Assembly: GCA_902492545.1 (NCBI GenBank) | Contig: CABULX010000123.1 | Coordinates: forward strand, 1-5,937 | DNA length: 5,937 nt | Direction of reading: 5' to 3' | Source: an uncultured Collinsella sp. | Lineage (GTDB): Bacteria; Actinomycetota; Coriobacteriia; Coriobacteriales; Coriobacteriaceae | Part shown: in pieces, positions 1 to 5,811 of the stretch | Position numbering within the stretch: position 1 is the stretch's first letter | Layout of the letters: every line of letters starts with the position of its first letter | Translations under genes and position numbers: made by a program | The notes under the pieces: generated by a model | Told to the model about the DNA's origin: nothing | Seen by the model: the letters and a program-made list of their open reading frames with translations, nothing else | The model's database searches: none

Positions 1-764
1 CCGGCGCGCTTGAGTTCCGCCGAAGCCGCGGCCATCGTCGCGCCCGTGGTGATAACGTCATCGATAAGCAGCAGGCGGCGGCCGTGCACGTCCTCAACCG
101 TCTCGTACATGCCTTGGGCACGCTCGCGGCGCTCCTCACGACCGAGTTCGCGCTGGTCGCCATGCCCGTACTTGACGAGAGCATCGAGCAGGGGAACACC
201 CGACAGCTCGCAAAATGGGCGCGCAATAGCCTCCATATGATCAAAACCACGCCGCCGAAACGCTGCCGCCGTCGCAGGCACAAACACCACCGCATCCGCA
301 CCGGACAGCACACCTCCGTAGCGATCGGGCGCTACGACCTGGGCATGCAGGGCGGTGTCGTAGAGCAGCTCCGCCAGATACGGAGCTAGACGTCGCTCGC
401 CCGCATCCTTGTACGCTTTAATGATGCGCGGCAGCGGATGCGCATAGACGGCGCACGCCAGACAGCGATCGAGTGCCTCCGCCATTGCCGAGGACGTGCC
501 CTCGACCGAACACTCAGTGCACAGCAAATCCCCAAACGGGGCGCCGCATCGGGTACAGCTATGACGTGGGTCGATGAGCGTGAGCGCGGCCAGGCAGTCT
601 TGGCAAATAAGCGCACCGGCGCGTTCGCAGCCGGCACATCGCGTGGGCGACAACGCCTCAAGCGCCTCGTACGTCGCGTGCTCGGCAAACGGTAGCAATT
701 CGTCCGCAAACGGTAGGGCACCGGCTCCCTGCAGACGGCTCAATATGTTCAGATGGCTCTTCAA
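1..764 (-). CDS. comF: ComF family phosphoribosyltransferase, C-terminus cut by window edge
   Basis: The frame is open for 254 codons from a TTG at 764-762 and leaves the window at position 1, so the stop is missing. In order it shows five CxxC pairs at residues 43/46, 54/57, 70/73, 82/85 and 101/104 (zinc-ribbon type N-terminus), a ComF-like IKAYKDAGERR segment (114-125), RRRGFDHMEAIAR (170-182), an arginine-rich QRELGREERRERAQG stretch (204-218) and the PRPP-binding loop LLIDDVITTGAT (232-243). Families of this type are about 240-270 residues, so little is missing. ComF proteins are cytoplasmic and needed for natural transformation in several bacteria, where they are linked to handling of incoming single-stranded DNA; the exact reaction is unsettled. 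TTG is chosen because GGGAGGG (778-772) lies 7 nt upstream and the first in-frame ATG is only at residue 94. It may be co-transcribed with ricT or have its own promoter. Confidence 0.9.
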   Translation of the reverse strand, partial: MKSHLNILSRLQGAGALPFADELLPFAEHATYEALEALSPTRCAGCERAGALICQDCLAALTLIDPRHSCTRCGAPFGDLLCTECSVEGTSSAMAEALDRCLACAVYAHPLPRIIKAYKDAGERRLAPYLAELLYDTALHAQVVAPDRYGGVLSGADAVVFVPATAAAFRRRGFDHMEAIARPFCELSGVPLLDALVKYGHGDQRELGREERRERAQGMYETVEDVHGRRLLLIDDVITTGATMAAASAELKRA

Positions 765-767
765 GAC

Positions 768-803
768 ACAACCCTCCCTACGTTCGGTCGCGGGGAGGGT
801 TGT
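768..803 (-). promoter_or_regulatory. 11-bp hairpin that buries the comF ribosome binding site
   Basis: Positions 793-803 and 768-778 form a perfect 11-bp inverted repeat around a 14-nt loop. On the minus-strand RNA the 5' arm is ACAACCCUCCC and the 3' arm GGGAGGGUUGU. The 3' arm contains the whole comF Shine-Dalgarno, and the TTG start begins 3 nt after the stem. No U-tract follows (next bases GUCUUGAAG), so a standard intrinsic terminator fits poorly. The reading I favour is translational occlusion; a weak terminator or attenuator between ricT and comF remains possible. Confidence 0.55.
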
Positions 804-821
804 TGATTCGGCGCTATGATA

Positions 822-838
822 CCCCGATGCGCTCGGGG
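822..838 (-). terminator. Weak terminator-like inverted repeat after ricT
   Basis: CCCCGA (822-827) and TCGGGG (833-838) form a 6-bp GC-rich stem with a 5-nt loop, starting 28 nt after the ricT stop codon on the minus strand. The bases after it read TATCATAGCG, not a T-run, so it is at best a poor intrinsic terminator. The TATCAT directly after the stem could instead be the -10 box of a comF promoter; I found no -35 at proper spacing. Confidence 0.2.
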
Positions 839-866
839 CAAGGCGGGCTAAATCCGCTCGCGGGCG

Positions 867-2558
867 TTATTCGCCGGCGGGCGGTTGCGGTGCGGACGAA
901 GACGGAGTCGAGCCCTCGCCGCCATCCTGGCGCGGCTTGCGGGAACGGCGACGGCGACGGCGCTTTTGACCCTGGTCGGCCGAGCCCTCGCCACCGCGCG
1001 GCTCGCGCTCGTCGCGAGCGGCGCCACGCGAAGCCTTGGCAGCCGCTCCCCCGCCATCCCCGGGACGACGGCGCGTGACCTTGACCTCGCCATCCGAGAC
1101 CTGATCGGCCACGGAGGGCACTGAGGGCTTCTGCTGCGCGCCCGAGGAATGGCGACGGCGCGGACGCGGCGTGCGCTCCTCCTCGCCACGTGACTTGCCG
1201 CCCTTGTCGGCAGGCGCATCGGAGGCCGAGGCGCCCTTGGAAGCGGCACCAGCCTCGCGAGCAGCTGCGGCGCGGAAGGCGTCCTCGCGCTCCTCGCTCG
1301 ACAGATGACGGCGGCGGCGACGTGTGGGGTTCATGCCACCGCCGCGATTCTGCTGCTGGGGTTGCTGAACCTCGCGCTCGCGAGAGGCGTTCTTGCCCGC
1401 GGCTGCAGCCTCGGTAGCATCGCCCGAGCCCGCGCGCTTGCGGCGGCGACGGCCATCGGCCGCCCCCTCGGCCTCGGGTGCCTCGGCCTTGCCGCGACCC
1501 TTTCCACGGCCACGGCCCTCGCCCTGACCCTGACCGGCGCGAGCATCGGATTCGGCATCGCGACGACGACGCTTGGGCATCGACGTGCCGGCCAGACGGT
1601 CGGCACTCGACAGGCCATCGCCCACGTCGACGCCGTTCTCGCGATCGAGCTCCATGAGCGCCAGGCGCATCTCGGGCGACTCGATGCGCTCGAGCACGTC
1701 GCGCGTCACGCAGTCGGGGCGGCAGTTGCAGCCCTGCTCGGCGGCCTTCTTTTTGCAGCCCTCCGAGCACGTCATATCGGCCAGGTTGACCTTAAAGACT
1801 TTGCCGTTCTCCAGGCGCAGCACCAGCTGCTCACGCGGCGTGTCATACTCCTGGATACGCGCCTTGCCAAGCGGCGTATCGATGAGTGTCTTCTTTTTGG
1901 GCGCTCGGCTCTTAAAGTCCTTGTAGGCCTCGAACTCGTAGCGCAGGCAGCACATCAGGCGACCGCACACGCCACTGATCTTGGACGAGTTGAGCGGCAG
2001 GTCCTGCTCTTTTGCCATGCGAATCGAGACGGGCTCAAACTGTCCGCCAAAGCGCGTGCAGCAGAGCTCCTGTCCGCACTGGGCGTAGCCACCCACCAGG
2101 CGGGTCTCGTCGCGCACGCCGATCTGGCGCATGTCGACGCGAATGTGCAGCGTCGAGGACAGGTCCTTGACGAGCTGGCGAAAATCGACGCGCTCCTCGG
2201 CCGCAAAGTAGAACACGGCCTTCTCGCCGCCAAACAGGTACTCGACGCCGACCGGCTTCATCTCGAGGTCGAGCTCCTTGACCAGGCGGCGGAAGTCGAC
2301 CATGGCCTCGTCGCCCTGGATGGCCAGGTCGTCGGCAAGCTGCAGGTCGATGTCGCTCGCCACGCGCAGCACGGGCTTGAGCGGCTGACCGATCTCATCT
2401 TGCGGCACCTCGAAGGGATCGGCCGTGACCAGGCCGATCTCGGTTCCGCGCTCGGTGGAGCAAATGGCATAATCGGCCTCGAGGATATCCAGATCCTGCG
2501 GGTCGAACCACAGGTCGCGCGAGGCGTAGGTAAACTTAACGGGTACGACTAACGGCAT
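867..2558 (-). CDS. ricT: PSP1-domain protein RicT (YaaT) with long arginine-rich tail
   Basis: This 563-residue protein has a PSP1/RicT core in about residues 1-300. Signature cysteines lie in YAQCGQELCCTRFG (C161, C166, C167) and GVCGRLMCCLRYE (C198, C203, C204). In Bacillus, RicT forms an iron-sulfur complex with RicA and RicF that promotes RNase Y-dependent mRNA maturation and also affects sporulation, competence and biofilm formation; acting with RNase Y here is inference. A second cysteine group (C264, C268, C277, C279, C283) follows the core. Residues ~310-563 are low-complexity (Gly, Ala, Ser, Glu, Gln) with six basic clusters: 329-333, 370-375, 413-417, 467-470, 496-498 and 532-540. 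The Bacillus protein is about half this length. The ATG at 2558 overlaps the end of holB by 10 nt and has AGGAAGG (2572-2566) 7 nt upstream, indicating translational coupling. The stop is TAA at 869-867. Confidence 0.93.
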   Translation of the reverse strand: MPLVVPVKFTYASRDLWFDPQDLDILEADYAICSTERGTEIGLVTADPFEVPQDEIGQPLKPVLRVASDIDLQLADDLAIQGDEAMVDFRRLVKELDLEMKPVGVEYLFGGEKAVFYFAAEERVDFRQLVKDLSSTLHIRVDMRQIGVRDETRLVGGYAQCGQELCCTRFGGQFEPVSIRMAKEQDLPLNSSKISGVCGRLMCCLRYEFEAYKDFKSRAPKKKTLIDTPLGKARIQEYDTPREQLVLRLENGKVFKVNLADMTCSEGCKKKAAEQGCNCRPDCVTRDVLERIESPEMRLALMELDRENGVDVGDGLSSADRLAGTSMPKRRRRDAESDARAGQGQGEGRGRGKGRGKAEAPEAEGAADGRRRRKRAGSGDATEAAAAGKNASREREVQQPQQQNRGGGMNPTRRRRRHLSSEEREDAFRAAAAREAGAASKGASASDAPADKGGKSRGEEERTPRPRRRHSSGAQQKPSVPSVADQVSDGEVKVTRRRPGDGGGAAAKASRGAARDEREPRGGEGSADQGQKRRRRRRSRKPRQDGGEGSTPSSSAPQPPAGE

Positions 2559-3676
2559 TTCAGTGCCTTCCTGATATCGAACAGCATGACCTCGATGGCC
2601 AGCTGGGGAGTAACGTTTCTGGCGATGTTGCGCTCAGCGGTGGCAACCGCCTCAAGCGCCTGAGTGGCACCCGCAACATTCGTCGCGGCGGCAAGCCGGC
2701 CGATTGTGTCACGCACGTCCTCGTTCACAACGTCGGCCGCCTCGTCCTGAAGCGTCAGCAGCACGTCGCGCATGAGCGTCCGCGCGCTCGCCAGCGCTTC
2801 CATGATACCCGAACGCTCGCGCGCGTTGAGTTCGCGCTTGTTGCGGTCCTCAAGCTGCTTCAATGCTCCACGCGACAGGTAGTCGGCATTTTGCTCGAGC
2901 ACCTTTTCCTGCGTGGACTTGACCTCGGCGAGCGGCGCCTTGACGGCGACGATGAGTGACTTGGCGCGGCTGAGCACGTCGGCCTCGTCGGCGGCGATGA
3001 GCGAGTCGATGGCACGGACCATCTGGCGACGGGCGTCCTGGCGCTCGGCGCTCTTGAGGAACTCGATGCCACGCGTGGGGCTTCCCGCCACAGCGACGGC
3101 CATGCGGCAACGCGCAGGGTCCTGACCGGTGGCGCGGCTCACGGCCTGCGCAGCCACAGTGGGCGACACCAGCCGAAACGGTACGCACTGGCAGCGGCTC
3201 ACGATGGTGGGCAGCATCACGTCAGCCGAGGTGCCCAACAGGATGAACATGACGCCCTCGGGCGGTTCCTCGAGCGTTTTGAGCAGCGCGTTGGCGGTGT
3301 TGGCGCGCAGTTGCTCGGCACGGTCGATGATGTAGACCTTTGCCTTGGCGCGAATGGGCGCCAGGGGCACGTCATCGAGCAGCTCGCGGGTCTGCGCGAT
3401 GAGGTAGCCCGTAGCGCTTTCGGGGGTGTAATAGTGCACGTCGGGATGCGTGTGCCGAGCAACGCGCACGCAGCTGTCGCACGAACCACAGCCATCCTGC
3501 TCGCACAGGAATGCCTGGGCAAGCGCCCATGCGGCGTCGAGCTTACCGGCACCGGGCGCGCCCAAGAACAGGTAGGCGTGCGATGCGCGGCCGCTTGCGA
3601 TGGCGTTGGTCAAAAAGTCGCGCACGCGCTGTTGGGTGTCGAGCTTGGCCAGCAGGCTTGCCTGAGCGGGGGCCAT
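2549..3676 (-). CDS. holB: DNA polymerase III subunit delta' (clamp loader)
   Basis: This 375-residue AAA+ clamp-loader subunit helps load the sliding clamp at the replication fork. Visible motifs are SHAYLFLGAPGAGK (32-45, P-loop with K45), a zinc-binding set C58, C63, C66, C69, a Walker B-like VYIIDRAEQL (114-123), ALLKTLEEPPE (130-140) and SRC (160-162), which carries the arginine finger usual in delta'. The residue after the P-loop lysine is leucine, not Ser/Thr, so ATP hydrolysis by this subunit is doubtful, as is usual for delta'. The frame stays open upstream to an ATG at 3778, but that would run far into tmk and has no family support. The ATG at 3676 starts one base after the tmk stop (TAAcATG) and has AAGGAGG (GGAGG at 3690-3686) 9 nt upstream, so I chose it. 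It overlaps ricT by 10 nt. Confidence 0.95.
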   Translation of the reverse strand: MAPAQASLLAKLDTQQRVRDFLTNAIASGRASHAYLFLGAPGAGKLDAAWALAQAFLCEQDGCGSCDSCVRVARHTHPDVHYYTPESATGYLIAQTRELLDDVPLAPIRAKAKVYIIDRAEQLRANTANALLKTLEEPPEGVMFILLGTSADVMLPTIVSRCQCVPFRLVSPTVAAQAVSRATGQDPARCRMAVAVAGSPTRGIEFLKSAERQDARRQMVRAIDSLIAADEADVLSRAKSLIVAVKAPLAEVKSTQEKVLEQNADYLSRGALKQLEDRNKRELNARERSGIMEALASARTLMRDVLLTLQDEAADVVNEDVRDTIGRLAAATNVAGATQALEAVATAERNIARNVTPQLAIEVMLFDIRKALKCR

Positions 3677-3677
3677 G

Positions 3678-4361
3678 TTACTCGGCCTCCTTGGCAAGCG
3701 CGGCGGCGACGGCGTCTTGGGGAATGTCGAGACCGTACGCGCGAACCAGCTCGACCGTCTGCGCGAAGACGTCTGCAATCGACGCGGTGGCGTCGATGAG
3801 CTTTACGCGGTCTGGCTCCTCGGCAGCAATTGCGCAAAATCCCTGGTAGACACGCTCCTGGAAGGCCATGCCCTTGGCCTCCATGCGATCCGCCGCACCA
3901 CGGGCGGCCATGCGCAGCGCCGCCTGCTCGGGCGTGATGTGATAGACGAGCGTGAGCGCCGGATGCGTACCGGCGACAGCCAGGTTGTTGGCATCGCGCA
4001 CCATCTGACGGTCAAGGCCATCGGCAAACGCCTGATAGCAGGTCGTGGAATCGTAGAAACGGTCGCACAGGACCACCTTGCCGGCAGCGAGGGCGGGAGC
4101 TATGACCTCATGCACCAACTGAGCGCGTGCCGCCTCGTAGAGCAGCAGCTCGCAGGTGTCGCCCATCGCCGTATTGGCAGGGTCGAGCAGCAGGGCGCGG
4201 ATCTTTTCGCTGATGGCGGTACCGCCCGGCTCGCGCAGGCTCACAACCTGGTAACCAGCGAGCTCGAGCGCACGGGCAAGTAGGCGCGCCTGCGTGGACT
4301 TGCCGGCGCCGTCGACGCCCTCGAGCGTGATAAAGCTATGTTGAGCGGGCTCAAAAGCCAT
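3678..4361 (-). CDS. tmk: Thymidylate kinase (dTMP kinase)
   Basis: This 227-residue cytoplasmic enzyme phosphorylates dTMP to dTDP with ATP and is normally essential for dTTP synthesis. Motifs: P-loop EGVDGAGKST (14-23), REPGGT (43-48), the DRx motif in DRFYDST (100-106), and an arginine-containing lid at about 150-172 (AARGAADRMEAKGMAFQERV). Length is typical with a slightly long C-terminus. The ATG at 4361 has AGGAAGGGG (4378-4370) 8 nt upstream. All 14 arginines are CGC or CGT by my reading, the native pattern of this block. It is the first visible gene of the tmk-holB-ricT operon; its upstream region abuts the IS110 element. Confidence 0.97.
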   Translation of the reverse strand: MAFEPAQHSFITLEGVDGAGKSTQARLLARALELAGYQVVSLREPGGTAISEKIRALLLDPANTAMGDTCELLLYEAARAQLVHEVIAPALAAGKVVLCDRFYDSTTCYQAFADGLDRQMVRDANNLAVAGTHPALTLVYHITPEQAALRMAARGAADRMEAKGMAFQERVYQGFCAIAAEEPDRVKLIDATASIADVFAQTVELVRAYGLDIPQDAVAAALAKEAE

Positions 4362-4424
4362 GGGCGCAGCCCCTTCCTACAAGGCGCGTAAATGCGATTT
4401 ATAGCAACCAAGCCATGATACCCC
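4362..4424 (-). promoter_or_regulatory. tmk leader with possible -10 box
   Basis: The 63 bases before tmk hold its Shine-Dalgarno (4378-4370) and, on the minus strand, TATCAT at 4420-4415, about 54 nt from the ATG and at a plausible -10 distance. The same GGGGTATCAT lies upstream of comF (825-816). With 16-18 nt spacing I see no TTGACA-like -35 (4437-4444 read GCCACCTA on the minus strand). Either the promoter is weak, the match is chance, or the IS insertion replaced the original -35. Confidence 0.3.
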
Positions 4425-4449
4425 AGGGGCAGGGGCTAGGTGGCAGTTA

Positions 4450-4459
4450 GGAACGTTCC
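4450..4459. repeat. Perfect 10-bp palindrome GGAACGTTCC near left IS end
   Basis: A perfect 10-bp palindrome in the gap between tmk and the transposase leader. It may be a protein-binding site or part of the left end of the IS. I found no matching copy near the right end. Confidence 0.4.
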
Positions 4460-4463
4460 CAAA

Positions 4464-4576
4464 GTGCCGGCAGAGACGATATGAGCAGGACATAAGAACA
4501 TTGAGAGCCCCCGGCATGAAAGTCCGCGGATCAGGCCGACAATGGTGAGTGTCTAATCCAGCCGTGGCGGCCACGC
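4464..4576 (+). ncRNA. Candidate IS110 bridge RNA in the transposase leader
   Basis: IS110-group elements encode a bridge RNA between their left end and the transposase; it has two internal loops whose guides pair with target and donor DNA. Here two stems follow one another. TGCCGG (4465-4470) pairs with CCGGCA (4511-4516) around 40 nt. CCGCGG (4524-4529) pairs, with one G-U, with CCGTGG (4562-4567) around 32 nt. The loops are visibly less GC-rich than the surrounding DNA. A weak promoter may precede it (TTCCCA 4456-4461, 18-nt gap, TATGAG 4480-4485), though that would start transcription inside the first loop. I could not assign guides, because the element ends are unknown. The RNA limits are inferred. 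Confidence 0.35.
4563..4575. repeat. 13-bp palindrome CGTGGC-G-GCCACG before the transposase
   Basis: Perfect 6-bp arms around one central base, ending 23 nt before the preferred transposase start. It competes with the second candidate bridge-RNA stem for 4563-4567. It could be a transposase-binding site or a short leader hairpin affecting translation. GCGCCC-A-GGGCGC at 5799-5811 has the same 6-1-6 geometry but a different sequence. Confidence 0.35.
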
Positions 4577-4598
4577 CGCATTCATGGAAGGGGCTCCC

Positions 4599-5711
4599 AT
4601 GCTCGATACTACCACCTTCGTCGGACTCGACGTCCACGCCCGCTCGATAAAGGCCGTCTCCCTCGACGTCATGACCGGGGAGGTGCGCTGCGCGACCTTC
4701 GGCTACGACGCCGGCGCCGTCGCGGAGTGGGTCCGTTCCGTGGACCCCAGGGCCAGGTGCGTGTACGAGTCCGGGGTCACGGGCTTCGACCTGCAGAAGA
4801 GGCTCTCCGGCCTGGGGGTCGACTGCGCGGTCGGCGCCGTCTCGAAGATGATCAAGCCCAGCGCGGACAGGCGCAGGAAGAACGACCGCAACGACGCCGA
4901 GTTCCTCGCCCGCATGCTGTCGGTCGGCAACGTGGTCGAGGTGTGGGTCCCCGACGACGAGTGCGAGGCCGCCCGCGACCTGACCAGGGCGCTCGAGGAC
5001 GCGAGGGACGACCTCTCGCGCTCGAAGCAGCGGCTCTCCAAGTTCCTGCTCAGGCACGGGTTCGTCTTCGACGAGAGGACGCCCACCGGCCGCAGGAAGG
5101 GCAACTGGACCCGGGCCCACTGGTCCTGGATCGAGTCGATAAGGTTCGCGGAGAGGGCCGACGAGGAGGTGCTCGCCTACTACGTCGACGCGGTCAGGCG
5201 GGCGGCGGAGGAGAAGGCGAGGCTCGAGAGGCTCGTCGAGGGCGAGGCCCGCAAGCCCAGGTGGAGGAGGAGGGTCGACTCCCTCCGCTGCCTCAAGGGC
5301 GTCGACACCGCGACCGCCGCCGACCTCGTGTTCGAGGCCGGCGAGTTCTCCAGGTTCAGGAACGCCCGCTCGTTCGCCGCGTGGGTCGGCCTGACGCCCT
5401 CCGAGCATTCCAGCGGGGAGAGCGACCGCAGGGGCGCGATCACCAAGGCCGGCAACAAGCACCTGAGGAAGACGCTGGTCGAGGCCGCGTGGCACTACCT
5501 GACGTGCTCGGGGCGGCCGAAGGACCTCGCCAAGGGCCAGGCCCCGGACCCAGCCGCCCGGAGGCATGCCGCCAAGGGCGTGCGGAGGCTGGTCGAGAGG
5601 CGGGAGGCGCTGCTCGCGCGCGGGGTCCACGGCAACAAGGCGAACGTGGCCACGGCGCGCGAGCTCGCCTGCTGGGTATGGGCGGTCGGCCTCATGGCCG
5701 AGGAGGCGTAG
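4599..5711 (+). CDS. IS110 family transposase (DEDD recombinase)
   Basis: This 370-residue protein has the two-domain IS110 layout. The N-terminal RuvC-like DEDD domain carries D11 (VGLDVHA), E57 (CVYESGVTG), D96 and D99 (RKNDRNDAEFLAR). A middle helical part follows, with FLLRHG (149-154) and a charged segment near 198-225. The C-terminal transposase_20-type domain has LKGVDTATAADLVFEAGEF (232-250) and WVGLTPSEHSSGESDRRG (262-279), which holds the serines (271/272) at the expected nucleophile site, then ITKAGNKHLRKTLVEAAW. All key residues are present and there is no frameshift, so it looks active. The frame also has an ATG at 4584, but that has no Shine-Dalgarno; the ATG at 4599 has GGAAGGGG (4586-4593) 5 nt upstream, so I prefer it. 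By hand count AGG is 26 of 48 arginine codons. Whether it belongs to the IS110 or IS1111 subgroup is undecided. Confidence 0.95.
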   Translation: MLDTTTFVGLDVHARSIKAVSLDVMTGEVRCATFGYDAGAVAEWVRSVDPRARCVYESGVTGFDLQKRLSGLGVDCAVGAVSKMIKPSADRRRKNDRNDAEFLARMLSVGNVVEVWVPDDECEAARDLTRALEDARDDLSRSKQRLSKFLLRHGFVFDERTPTGRRKGNWTRAHWSWIESIRFAERADEEVLAYYVDAVRRAAEEKARLERLVEGEARKPRWRRRVDSLRCLKGVDTATAADLVFEAGEFSRFRNARSFAAWVGLTPSEHSSGESDRRGAITKAGNKHLRKTLVEAAWHYLTCSGRPKDLAKGQAPDPAARRHAAKGVRRLVERREALLARGVHGNKANVATARELACWVWAVGLMAEEA

Positions 5712-5724
5712 GGGGCGGTCCCCC
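5711..5724 (+). repeat. Tight hairpin at the transposase stop codon
   Basis: GGGGG (5711-5715) and CCCCC (5720-5724) form a stem with a 4-nt loop, beginning on the last base of the transposase TAG. The following ACACATAAG has no T-run, so it is not a classical terminator. It may protect the mRNA end or form part of a 3' element RNA. Confidence 0.4.
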
Positions 5725-5743
5725 ACACATAAGCCAGTCACCC

Positions 5744-5811
5744 CGGAAGCGGTTCGATCCGAAGCCGTTGAGGCGAACCTCAGGTCCCTTTTCTGCGAGC
5801 GCCCAGGGCGC
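5744..5811 (+). other. Cluster of three hairpins in the IS right non-coding end
   Basis: Three inverted repeats follow one another. First, CGGAAGCGG (5744-5752) and CCGAAGCCG (5759-5767) form two 3-bp helices separated by a symmetric AAG/AAG internal loop that could form sheared G-A pairs. Second, TGAGG-CGAA-CCTCA (5769-5782) is followed after 6 nt by TTTTCT (5789-5794), a weak terminator-like arrangement. Third, GCGCCC-A-GGGCGC spans 5799-5811. Together they suggest a structured RNA or a protein-bound end. In IS1111-type elements the bridge RNA lies on this side of the transposase, so this is the rival location. Confidence 0.35.

Larger units (their letters stand above)
4425..5811 (+). mobile_element. 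IS110-family insertion sequence, ends approximate
   Basis: The element is identified by its DEDD transposase (4599-5711) and by a structured non-coding leader. IS110 elements lack long terminal inverted repeats and usually leave no clear target duplication, so the ends cannot be read by eye. The left limit is drawn just beyond the GGGGTATCAT motif near tmk, the right limit after the last hairpin. Only 4599-5711 is certain. Codon use differs strongly from the flanking operon, supporting horizontal acquisition. It is oriented divergently from tmk and separates the operon from whatever lies upstream. Confidence 0.7.

Noticed and set aside
814..1770. 318-residue minus-strand frame in another phase within the ricT tail
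   Set aside because: It is arginine/glycine-rich out-of-frame reading of the repetitive tail. The in-frame RicT reading continues from the PSP1 core without interruption, so no frameshift is needed.
1305..2552. 415-residue open frame on the plus strand opposite ricT
   Set aside because: It is antisense to the well-supported RicT frame, alanine/leucine-rich without a recognisable domain, and explained by GC-rich codon bias.
816..4424. GGGGTATCAT upstream of both comF (825-816) and tmk (4424-4415) as a shared regulatory motif
   Set aside because: A near-identical GGGTATCATGG occurs inside the holB coding region (around 2803-2813), so the word is not confined to promoters; the evidence is too thin for a shared operator.
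4490..5733. ACATAAG shared by the IS leader (4490-4496) and just after the transposase (5727-5733), considered as a guide-to-end match
   Set aside because: Seven bases is within chance for stretches this long, and the copy sits at the middle of the first loop without a partner match for the other half.
5750..5767. GGTTCGATCC resembling a tRNA T-arm
   Set aside because: There is no acceptor, D-arm or anticodon arm at the right distances; the match is explained by the local hairpin.
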